Source: Lichenicola sp964236105 (GTDB lineage Bacteria > Pseudomonadota > Alphaproteobacteria > Acetobacterales > Acetobacteraceae). From it: a stretch of DNA of 64,000 nt. The position numbers and the translations under genes were made by a program. The first letter of the stretch is position 1. Each line of letters opens with the position of its first letter. Shown here one piece after another: positions 56,945-64,000 of the stretch. A model generated the notes under the pieces. The model was not told the DNA's origin, did not search any database, and was given only the letters and a program-made list of their open reading frames with translations. The stretch lies in assembly GCA_964236105.1 (NCBI GenBank), contig CAXSBC010000006.1, forward strand, positions 1-64,000, given 5' to 3'.

Positions 56945-59900
56945 ATGCACCTGCTGGTCCGCGAGATCCGCACGCTGGACGAGCAGGACCAGGCGAACGA
57001 CCTCGACCAGGCGCCCGCCGACGTGGTGGTGCTGTCGTTCTCCGACAGCGACCTCGCCAGCATCGCCGGCGCCTGGGAGGCGATGGCGGGCACGCGGCCC
57101 ACGCTGCGGCTCGCCAATCTCGGCCGGCTGCGCCACCCGATGTCGGTCGACCTCTATGCGGAGGACACGATCGCCGGCTCGCGCTGCGTGCTGGTGCGTC
57201 TGCTGGGCGGGGTCGAGTACTGGCGCTACGGCGCAGAGGAGCTGGCCGCGACCTGCCGCCGCCACGGGGTCCCGCTGGCGCTGCTGCCGGGCGACGCGCG
57301 TTGCGATCCGGCGCTGGCCGAGCTCTCGACGGTCCCGCCGGCGACGCTGGCGCGCCTGGACGGGTTCCTGCGCGAGGGCGGCCCGCGCAACCTCTCCTCG
57401 GCGCTCCGCCTGCTGGCGCACCTCGCCGGACGGGGCGACGACGACGCCGGCCTGCCGGTGCCGGTGCCCACCGCCGGGGTGCACCGCGCGGCCGCGCCTG
57501 ACGGCCGGCCGCGCGCCACGGTCCTGTTCTACCGCTCGCATCTGATGGCGAACGACCTGGCGCCGTTCGAGGCGCTGGCCGACGCGCTCGAGCAGCGGGG
57601 GCTGGCCGCGGAGCTGCTTTATGCCGCCTCGCTGAAGGACCCGGCGGCGGCTGAGTTCGTTGCCACGCGCCTGCGCCTGACGCGGCCGGCGGTGGTGCTG
57701 AACGCCACCTTCTTCTCTGCCCGGCGCGACGACGCGGCCGGCTCGCCGCTGGACGCCGCGGGCGTGCCGGTGCTGCAGCTGGTGCAGGCGGTCGGCAGCG
57801 AGGCGGCCTGGAGCGACAGCCGGCGCGGCCTGTCGCAGACCGACCTCGCCATGCAGGTGGTGCTGCCTGAACTCGACGGCCGGCTGCTGGCGACCACGAT
57901 CTCGTTCAAGGGCGAACGCGCCCCCGCAGGCCTGCCCGGCTTCGTCCCGGTCGTGAACGTGCCGCACGCGCCCGGCGTGGCGCTGGCGGCGGACCGGGCG
58001 GCGGGCTGGGCCCGGCTTGCCGCCACGCCCGCGGCCCGGCGCCGGATCGCCATCGTGCTGTCGGACTATCCGTCGGCCGGCGGCCAGATCGCGCATGCCG
58101 TCGGCCTGGACAGCATCGCCAGCCTGTCTGCGATCCTGCATCTGCTCGAAGGCGCCGGCTACGCGGTCGGCTGCTTGCCGGACGGTGCGGCGCTGACGGA
58201 GCGTCTGTGCCATGCTCCGGCCACGCCGTTCCTGACGCTGGCCGCCTACGAGGCACTGTTCGCCACCCTGCCGGCGACGGTGCGGGCGGCGACGCTGGCG
58301 GCCTGGGGCGCGCCGGGGGACGACCCGTCGGTCGTCGAGGGCTGTCTCCGGCTGCGTCACCTGCGCCTCGGGCAGCTGGTGCTGGCGGTGCAGCCCGACC
58401 GCGGCTCCGCGCTAGACCGCAAGGCCGGCTATCACGATCCCGACATGCCGGCCCGGCACGGCTATCTCGCCTTCCATCTCTGGCTCCGCCTGACCCTGGG
58501 CGTGCACGCGCTGCTGCATCTCGGCACGCACGGCACGCTGGAATGGCTGCCGGGCAAGGCGACCGCGCTGTCCGACGCCTGCCTCCCGGCCGCCCTGCTG
58601 CGCGGCCTGCCGGTGATCTATCCGTTCATCGTCAACAACCCGGGCGAGGCCGCCTGCGCCAAGCGCCGGCTGGGTGCGGTGACGATCGGCCATCTGACGC
58701 CGCCGATCGCCAGCGCCGGCTCCCACGGCGCCGCGCGCGCGCTGGAGCGGCTGATCGAGGACTACGCCGCCTGCGACGGGCTCGACCGGCGCCGCGGCGA
58801 GATCCTGCGCGCCGAGATCCTCGACCTGGCCGACGGCAGCGGGCTGCTGGCCGAGAGCGGGGTGCGACGCGGCGAGGCCGACGACGCCGACGCGCTGGCA
58901 CGCCTGGACGCCTATCTCTGCGACGTGAAGGAGCTTCAAATACGCGACGGGCTGCATGTGTTCGGCCAGGCGCCGCGCCACCGCGACGCGCTGCTCGAGG
59001 CGATGCGCAGCGCCCTGCCCGATGCCGACCAACCGACCCTGGCCGCGAGGCTCGACGCCAGCGCACCGGCCGAGGCACAGGCGCTGCTGGCGGCGCTGGA
59101 CGGACGCTTCGTGCCCCCGGGTCCGGCCGGTGCTCCGACCCGCGGCCGCGCCGACGTGCTGCCGACCGGACGCAACCTGTTCAGCGTCGATCCGCGCGCC
59201 ATCCCCACCCGGGCGGCGATGGCGCTGGCGGCACGGGCGGCGCAGGCGCTGCTCGACCGGCACCGGCAGGACCACGGCGACTGGCTGCGCTCGGTGGTGA
59301 TCGATCTGTGGGGCTCGACCAGCCTGCGCACCGGCGGCGAGGACCTGGGGCTGGCGCTGCTGCTGATGGGGGCGGCACCGGTCTGGGACGAGGGCTCCGG
59401 CCGCGTGTCGGGCATCGAGATCGTGCCGCTGGCGCGGCTCGACCGGCCGCGCGTCGACGTCACGCTGCGCATCTCCGGCTTCTTCCGCGACGCCTTTCCC
59501 GGGCAGATCGCCCTGTTCGATCAGGCGGTGACGGCGCTGGCGGCGCGCGACGGGGAGGCCGACTGGAACCCCCTGGCCGCCGCCGCGCGCGGCACGGAGG
59601 GTGCCGGGCGCCTCGCCGCCACCGCCCGCATCTTCGGGGCGGCCCCCGGCGGCTACGGCACCGGCCTCGAGGACCGGCTGGCGCGCGGCGACTGGGACGG
59701 GCGGGAGCAGCTCGGGCGTGCCTACCTGGACGGCTCGGATCACGCCTATGGCGGCGTCCGCGAGGGCGCGCGCGATGCCGGCGGCTTCGCCCGCCTCGTC
59801 GCCGGCGCGGAGGCGCTGGTGCATGTGCAGGATCATGCCGAGACCGACCTGCTCGACGGCGCCGATGTCGCGGCCCACGAGGGCGGCTTCGCCGCCGCCG

Positions 59901-60313
59901 CCGCCATGCTGGGAGGCGCGCCCGCGCTGTATCACGCCGACACCAGCCGGCCGGACGCGCCGCGCCTGCGCAGCGTGGCGGACGAGGTCGCCCGCGTGGT
60001 GCGCGGACGCGCCGCCAACCCGGCCTGGATCGCCGGCATGATGCGGCACGACTACCGGGGTGCCGCCGAGATCGCCTGCTCGCTCGACGCGCTGCACGCC
60101 TATGCCGCCACGCTGCCGGCGCGCTTCGACGCGCAGTTCGAGCTGCTGTTCGAGGCGACCCTGGGCGATCCGGCCGTCGACCGGTTCCTGCTCCAGGCCA
60201 ATCCCGCCGCCCGCGACGCCATGGCCGCGCGGTTCGAGGAGGCGCGCCGGCGCGGCCTGTGGCAACCGCGGCGCAACGACACGGCGCCGGCGCTGGGCGC
60301 GCCGCCCCGATGA
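56945..60313 (+). CDS. cobN: cobaltochelatase subunit CobN
   Basis: 1122 aa, slightly shorter than many CobN proteins (about 1250-1280). It is the large subunit of the aerobic cobaltochelatase that inserts Co2+ into hydrogenobyrinic acid a,c-diamide with CobS and CobT, which are not seen in this window. Recognisable stretches: VLFYRSHLMANDLAPFEALA, TTISFKGERAP, VLSDYPSAGGQIAHAVGLDS, LHLGTHGTLEWLPGKATALS, GLPVIYPFIVNNPGEAACAK and DLWGSTSLRTGGEDLGLAL. The gene lies ten bases after cobW and overlaps cobG by four bases. Confidence 0.96.
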   Translation: MHLLVREIRTLDEQDQANDLDQAPADVVVLSFSDSDLASIAGAWEAMAGTRPTLRLANLGRLRHPMSVDLYAEDTIAGSRCVLVRLLGGVEYWRYGAEELAATCRRHGVPLALLPGDARCDPALAELSTVPPATLARLDGFLREGGPRNLSSALRLLAHLAGRGDDDAGLPVPVPTAGVHRAAAPDGRPRATVLFYRSHLMANDLAPFEALADALEQRGLAAELLYAASLKDPAAAEFVATRLRLTRPAVVLNATFFSARRDDAAGSPLDAAGVPVLQLVQAVGSEAAWSDSRRGLSQTDLAMQVVLPELDGRLLATTISFKGERAPAGLPGFVPVVNVPHAPGVALAADRAAGWARLAATPAARRRIAIVLSDYPSAGGQIAHAVGLDSIASLSAILHLLEGAGYAVGCLPDGAALTERLCHAPATPFLTLAAYEALFATLPATVRAATLAAWGAPGDDPSVVEGCLRLRHLRLGQLVLAVQPDRGSALDRKAGYHDPDMPARHGYLAFHLWLRLTLGVHALLHLGTHGTLEWLPGKATALSDACLPAALLRGLPVIYPFIVNNPGEAACAKRRLGAVTIGHLTPPIASAGSHGAARALERLIEDYAACDGLDRRRGEILRAEILDLADGSGLLAESGVRRGEADDADALARLDAYLCDVKELQIRDGLHVFGQAPRHRDALLEAMRSALPDADQPTLAARLDASAPAEAQALLAALDGRFVPPGPAGAPTRGRADVLPTGRNLFSVDPRAIPTRAAMALAARAAQALLDRHRQDHGDWLRSVVIDLWGSTSLRTGGEDLGLALLLMGAAPVWDEGSGRVSGIEIVPLARLDRPRVDVTLRISGFFRDAFPGQIALFDQAVTALAARDGEADWNPLAAAARGTEGAGRLAATARIFGAAPGGYGTGLEDRLARGDWDGREQLGRAYLDGSDHAYGGVREGARDAGGFARLVAGAEALVHVQDHAETDLLDGADVAAHEGGFAAAAAMLGGAPALYHADTSRPDAPRLRSVADEVARVVRGRAANPAWIAGMMRHDYRGAAEIACSLDALHAYAATLPARFDAQFELLFEATLGDPAVDRFLLQANPAARDAMAARFEEARRRGLWQPRRNDTAPALGAPPR

Positions 60314-61545
60314 GCGGCCCTGACAACGTCCTGGTGCGCGGCTGGTGTCCGAGCCTGTTCGAGCCGATGCCGTCCGGCGACGGGCTGCTGCTGCGGATCA
60401 AGCCGCGCGCCTCGCGCCTCGCAGCCGCCGAGGCAAGGTGGCTCGCGGCCGCGGCCTCGGAGCACGGCAACGGCGCGATCGAGCTCACCAACCGCGGCAA
60501 CCTGCAGCTGCGCGGCTTCAGCGCGGGCTCGGCCGAATCGTTTGCCGCAGGGGCCGTGTCCATGGGTCTCGCCGAGGCCGATCCGGCGGCCGAGCGTCGT
60601 CGCACCCTGCTGGTCTCGCCGCTGGCCGGCGACGATCCGGCGTGCGATCCGGACACGCTGGCGGTGGCGCGCACGCTGGAGGCGGCCCTGCTCGCGGAGC
60701 CCGGTCTCGACGGACTGCCGGGCAAGTTCGGCTTCGTCGTCGATGGCGGCGGCACGCCCGGGCTCGCCGCCGTGCGCTGCGATGTCGGGCTGCGTGCCGC
60801 AGAGGGCGGCTGGCTCGTCGAGGCGGGCGGGGCCGCAGGGGCGTGCAGCGCCGCGGAGGCGCCGTTCCACGCGCTGCGCCTGGCGCGGGCGGCGCTGGCC
60901 TGCCTCGACGCGAAGGGCCGCCCGTCGCGCCGGCCCGGATGCGGGCCGATGCTGTTCCAGGCGGCCGGGCTGCGCCAGACCGCGACGGTGACGCCGCCGG
61001 CGGCGGTCCCGGTGAGCGTCGGCCCGCTGCCGAACCGCGCCTTCGGGATCGGGCTGCCGCCCGGACGGCTCGATGCCGGGCTGCTGGCAGCGCTGGCCAC
61101 CCTGTCGGAGCGGCTCGGCGACGCGACGCTGCGGGTGACGCCCTGGCGGACGCTGCTGCTGGCGGGCCTGGCGGACGGCGCCGAGGCGGTGCTGCGCGCG
61201 GCGCTGGCCGGGCATCTGCTGCATCCGGACGATCCGCGCCTGCGCACCGCCTCCTGCATCGGCGCGCCCGGCTGCGCGCGCGGCAGCGTTCCGGCGCCGG
61301 CCGACGCGGCCAGGCTCGGCCTGCTGCTGCAGGGCGGGCTGTTCCTGCACGTGTCGGGCTGCGCCAAGGGGTGCGGGCATCCCGCCGCGGCGCCGCTCAC
61401 CCTGGTCGGACGCGACGGACGCTACGACCTGGTGCGGAACGGCCGCGCGGGCGACGTGCCGGTGCGGCGCGGCCTGACCGCCGACGCGGCGGCCGCGCTG
61501 TTGCGCGATCCGTCCCTGTCCGGCGCGAACGAGGCGGCGGCGTGA
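60310..61545 (+). CDS. cobG: precorrin-3B synthase CobG
   Basis: 411 aa, siroheme/4Fe-4S-type monooxygenase of the oxygen-dependent cobalamin pathway, converting precorrin-3A to precorrin-3B. The sulfite/nitrite-reductase-like half-domains are visible (IELTNRGNLQLRGF in the first half), and the cluster cysteines are present as Cys316, Cys322, Cys351 and Cys355 (SCIGAPGCARGS; SGCAKGCGHP). Its ATG overlaps the cobN stop (ATGA), and its stop overlaps the cobH GTG. Presence of CobG marks the aerobic route. Confidence 0.94.
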   Translation: MSGPDNVLVRGWCPSLFEPMPSGDGLLLRIKPRASRLAAAEARWLAAAASEHGNGAIELTNRGNLQLRGFSAGSAESFAAGAVSMGLAEADPAAERRRTLLVSPLAGDDPACDPDTLAVARTLEAALLAEPGLDGLPGKFGFVVDGGGTPGLAAVRCDVGLRAAEGGWLVEAGGAAGACSAAEAPFHALRLARAALACLDAKGRPSRRPGCGPMLFQAAGLRQTATVTPPAAVPVSVGPLPNRAFGIGLPPGRLDAGLLAALATLSERLGDATLRVTPWRTLLLAGLADGAEAVLRAALAGHLLHPDDPRLRTASCIGAPGCARGSVPAPADAARLGLLLQGGLFLHVSGCAKGCGHPAAAPLTLVGRDGRYDLVRNGRAGDVPVRRGLTADAAAALLRDPSLSGANEAAA

Positions 61546-62171
61546 CCGGCTACGACTATGTCCGCGACGGCGGCGGCATCTATGCGCGCTCGTTCGCCAT
61601 CATCCGCGCCGAGACCGACCTGTCCGGCTTCGCGCCCGACGAGGCCCGCGTCGCGGTGCGCATCATCCATGCCTGCGGCATGGTCGAGGTCGTCCGGCAC
61701 ATCCGCTTCGGCAACGGCTTCGCGCAGGCGGCACGCGCAGCACTGCAGGACGGGCGGCCGATCCTGTGCGATTCCGAGATGGTGGCGCACGGCATCACCC
61801 GCGCCCGGCTGCCGGCGGCCAACGAGATCGTCTGCACCCTGCGCGATGCCGCCACGCCGGCGCGGGCGCGCGAGATCGGCAACACCCGCTCGGCGGCGGC
61901 GCTCGACCTGTGGGGCGACCGCATGGCCGGCGCCGTGGTCGCGATCGGCAACGCGCCGACCGCCCTGTTCCACCTGCTCGAGCTGATCGATGCCGGCGCG
62001 CCGCCGCCGGCGGCGGTGATCGGCATGCCGGTCGGCTTCGTGGGGGCGGCGGAGGCCAAGGAGGCGCTGGCCGCGCACGGGTCGCTGCCGTTCGCCATCG
62101 TTTCCGGCCGGCAGGGCGGCAGCGCGATGGCGGTGGCTGCGGTCAACGCGCTGGCGAGCGATGCGGAATGA
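61542..62171 (+). CDS. cobH: precorrin-8X methylmutase CobH
   Basis: 209 aa. Catalyses the 1,5-methyl shift of precorrin-8X to hydrogenobyrinic acid. Family motifs: YVRDGGGIYARSFAIIRAET, RIIHACGMVEVVRHIRF (active-site His), GRPILCDSEMVAHGITR, ALDLWGDRMAGAVVAIGNAP and PVGFVGAAEAKEAL. GTG start in a GTGA overlap with cobG; the 3' end overlaps cobI by 11 bp. Confidence 0.96.
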   Translation: MTGYDYVRDGGGIYARSFAIIRAETDLSGFAPDEARVAVRIIHACGMVEVVRHIRFGNGFAQAARAALQDGRPILCDSEMVAHGITRARLPAANEIVCTLRDAATPARAREIGNTRSAAALDLWGDRMAGAVVAIGNAPTALFHLLELIDAGAPPPAAVIGMPVGFVGAAEAKEALAAHGSLPFAIVSGRQGGSAMAVAAVNALASDAE

Positions 62172-62907
62172 CCGCGACGTGAGGCCCGGCACGCTGCACA
62201 CCATCGGCATGGGGCCGGGCGATCCCGAGCTGCTGACGCTGAAGGCCGCGCGCCTGATCGCCGAGGCGCCGGTGGTGGCGTATTTCGCCAAGCACGGCCG
62301 CGCCGGCCATGCGCGCTCGATCGCCGGCGACAGGCTGCAGGCGAACGCCGTCGAGCTGCGCTTCGAATATCCGTTCACCACCGAGCTGCCGGTCGACGAC
62401 CCGCGCTACCCGGCCGGGATGGCGGCGTTCTACGAGGCGTGCGCGGCACGGGTCGCCCGGCATCTCGACGCGGGCCGCGACGTCGCCCTGCTGTGCGAGG
62501 GCGATCCGTTCTTCTACGGCTCGTCGATGTATCTGTTCGACCGGCTGCACGGCGACTACGCCCATCAGACGGTGCCGGGCGTCACCGGCATGAGCGGATG
62601 CTGGACCGCGGCGGGCCTGCCGATCACCCATGGCGACGACATACTATGCGTGCTGCCCGGCACGCTCGACGAGGACAGGCTGGTCGAGCGGCTGCGATGC
62701 TGCGATGCCGCCGTGATCATGAAGGTCGGGCGCAACCTGGCGAAGATCCGGCGCGCGGTGGTCCGCGCCGGCCTCGGCGAACGCGCGCTCTATGCCGAAC
62801 GCGGCACGCAGCCGGGCCAGCGTCTGGCGGCGCTGGCGACCCTGGACGACGAGACCGCACCCTATTTCTCCATGGTGCTGATCCCCGGCCGGCAGCGGCC
62901 GCGATGA
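62161..62907 (+). CDS. cobI: precorrin-2 C20-methyltransferase CobI
   Basis: 248 aa, SAM-dependent tetrapyrrole methylase. It begins LHTIGMGPGDPELLTLKAAR, a glycine-rich loop that defines the family, with LCEGDPFFYGSSMYLFDRL and VPGVTGMSGCWTAAGLPITH (SAM-binding regions) later. Methylates C20 of precorrin-2 to precorrin-3A, the CobG substrate. The start is ATG 62161 overlapping cobH; GTG 62179 is an alternative. The stop overlaps the cobJ start (ATGA). Confidence 0.95.
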   Translation: MRNDRDVRPGTLHTIGMGPGDPELLTLKAARLIAEAPVVAYFAKHGRAGHARSIAGDRLQANAVELRFEYPFTTELPVDDPRYPAGMAAFYEACAARVARHLDAGRDVALLCEGDPFFYGSSMYLFDRLHGDYAHQTVPGVTGMSGCWTAAGLPITHGDDILCVLPGTLDEDRLVERLRCCDAAVIMKVGRNLAKIRRAVVRAGLGERALYAERGTQPGQRLAALATLDDETAPYFSMVLIPGRQRPR

Positions 62908-63662
62908 CCGGCCGGCTGTTCGTGGTCGGGCTCGGTCCGGGCGACCTCGCGCTGCGCACGCCGCAGGCGAGCGAGGCGCTGGCGCAGGCGACCGACCTGG
63001 TCGGATACGGGCCATATCTCGACCGGATCGCGGCCGGCGCCGACGTGGTGCGGCACGGCTCGGACAATCGCGAGGAGCTCGCCCGCGCCCGGCAGGCGCT
63101 GTCGCTCGCCGTGGCCGGACGTACGGTCGCCGTGGCGTCCTCGGGCGATGCGGGCGTGTTCGCGATGGCGAGTGCCGTGTTCGAGGCGATCGAGCATGGC
63201 GATCCGGCCTGGCGGGCGCTGGAGGTGACGGTGGTGCCGGGCATCTCGGCGATGATGGCGGTGGCGGCCCGGCTGGGCGCGCCGCTCGGCGGCGACTTCT
63301 GCGCGATCTCGCTGTCGGACAACCTCAAGCCGTGGGAGCTGGTGCTGCGCCGGCTGCGCGGGGCTGCGGACGCCGGCTTCGTGATCGCGCTCTACAACCC
63401 GCTGTCGCGGGCGCGGCCCTGGCAGCTCGGCGCCGCCTTCTCGACGCTGCGCGAGATCCTGCCGGGCAGCACCCCGATCGCATTCGCGACCGCGGCGACG
63501 CGCCCGGAGGAGCGGATCACGCTGGCCACGCTCGCGGACGCCGACCCGGCCTGCGCCGACATGCGCACGCTGGTGCTGATCGGCGGCGCCGGCACGCGGC
63601 TGATCGAGCGGCCGGGCGCCGCACCCTGGCTCTACACCGAACGCCGCGTCGGCAGCGCCTGA
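62904..63662 (+). CDS. cobJ: precorrin-3B C17-methyltransferase CobJ
   Basis: 252 aa. Same methylase fold: LFVVGLGPGDLALRTPQASE, GYGPYLDRI, VAVASSGDAGVFAMASAVFE, VVPGISAMMAVAARLGAPLG, DFCAISLSDNLKPWELVLRR and VIALYNPLSRARPWQL. Ring contraction and C17 methylation of precorrin-3B to precorrin-4. The ATG overlaps the cobI stop by four bases. Its 3' end overlaps the convergent cobK by 31 bp. Confidence 0.96.
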   Translation: MTGRLFVVGLGPGDLALRTPQASEALAQATDLVGYGPYLDRIAAGADVVRHGSDNREELARARQALSLAVAGRTVAVASSGDAGVFAMASAVFEAIEHGDPAWRALEVTVVPGISAMMAVAARLGAPLGGDFCAISLSDNLKPWELVLRRLRGAADAGFVIALYNPLSRARPWQLGAAFSTLREILPGSTPIAFATAATRPEERITLATLADADPACADMRTLVLIGGAGTRLIERPGAAPWLYTERRVGSA

Positions 63663-64000
63663 TGGCGCTCCTCGAGCCAGAGCAGCGCCTCCCGCCACCC
63701 GGGCACGTGCGGCGCCGGCACCGGCTCGGGTCGCGCGACCATCACCACCTCGATCCCGAGACGGCGCGCGGCGTCGAGCTTGGCCCGGGTGGCTTCGCCG
63801 CCGGAGTTCTTGCTGACGATCGCCTCGATCGCGTGCCGGGACAGCAGGGACAGCTCGTCCTGCAGCGCGAACGGCCCGCGGGCAGTCACGAGATGACAGC
63901 CGGGCGGCAGCAGCGCCGCCGGCGGCGCATCGACGCTGCGCACGAGATAGGCGTGCTGGGGATGAGGCAGGAAGGCCGCGAGGTCCTGGCGGCCGATCGT
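63632..64000 (-). CDS. cobK: precorrin-6A reductase CobK, partial (5' end outside the window)
   Basis: The minus-strand frame is open to the right edge. It reads TIGRQDLAAFLPHPQHAYLV from base 64000 and then RSVDAPPAALLPPG, ALQDELSLLSRHAIEAIVSK, NSGGEATRAKLDAARRLGI and VMVARPEPVPAP. These are the conserved C-terminal parts of CobK, which reduces precorrin-6A with NADPH. The gene is on the opposite strand to the rest of the cob operon and runs into cobJ tail-to-tail. Its beginning is missing from the window. Confidence 0.92.
   Translation of the reverse strand, partial: TIGRQDLAAFLPHPQHAYLVRSVDAPPAALLPPGCHLVTARGPFALQDELSLLSRHAIEAIVSKNSGGEATRAKLDAARRLGIEVVMVARPEPVPAPHVPGWREALLWLEERHQALPTRRSV

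Noticed and set aside
1..64000. CRISPR arrays, insertion sequences, phage genes or integrated elements
   Set aside because: No direct-repeat array, transposase, integrase or flanking target duplication was seen; the single tRNA gene has no adjacent integrase or duplicated 3' end.

Overview
The window is GC-rich chromosomal DNA with dense, often overlapping genes. The gene set points to an alphaproteobacterium, and Acetobacteraceae or a close relative is my best guess (inference). The supporting traits are an Acetobacteraceae-type exopolysaccharide locus, a bacterial ceramide/sphingolipid locus, the recG / sdhE-mfd arrangement, the oxygen-dependent cobalamin pathway (CobG, CobN), and a tRNA-Ser with a genome-encoded CCA. 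I see no CRISPR array, insertion sequence, phage gene or rRNA.

Region 1 (1-14.3 kb) is a Wzx/Wzy-type exopolysaccharide locus. On the minus strand, three family-4 glycosyltransferases, a Wzy-like polymerase, a Wzx-like flippase and a family-2 glycosyltransferase follow one another with start/stop overlaps or a 1-nt gap, then come an outer-membrane beta-barrel protein and a Wza/GumB-like export lipoprotein. On the plus strand are the Wzc-like chain-length/BY-kinase protein and the WbaP/GumD-like initiating sugar-phosphate transferase.

Region 2 (14.3-20.9 kb) is a six-gene sphingolipid locus, all on the minus strand: acyl carrier protein, serine palmitoyltransferase, fatty acid hydroxylase, ceramide synthase-like GNAT acyltransferase, fatty acyl-AMP ligase/acyl-ACP synthetase and ceramide reductase-like SDR. 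Together they could load a fatty acid on the dedicated ACP, condense it with serine, N-acylate, reduce and hydroxylate the product.

Region 3 (21-37.9 kb) holds mostly independent genes: a secreted prolyl oligopeptidase, an aminotransferase, CreA, a SUV3-like helicase, an APC permease, tRNA-Ser(UGA), a large modular glycosyltransferase, an ATP-grasp/alpha-E pair, a small secreted Gly/His protein, a TrpD2-like protein and a DsbA/FrnE-like protein.

Region 4 (38-45.5 kb) has a coupled operon for a Tat-exported flavin amine oxidase, a secreted c-type cytochrome and a secreted RidA-like deaminase. It is divergent from a TonB-dependent receptor. An SBF-like transporter and a secreted hypothetical protein follow.

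Region 5 (45.5-55 kb) carries mfd and sdhE divergent from recG, then a GAF-GGDEF-EAL protein with a degenerate GGDEF site, a pyridoxamine-oxidase-fold protein and a periplasmic cyclophilin.

Region 6 (55.1-64 kb) is a cobalamin operon. A B12 riboswitch precedes a DUF1636 ferredoxin-like gene, then cobW, cobN, cobG, cobH, cobI and cobJ, nearly all overlapping. A convergent partial cobK runs off the right edge.
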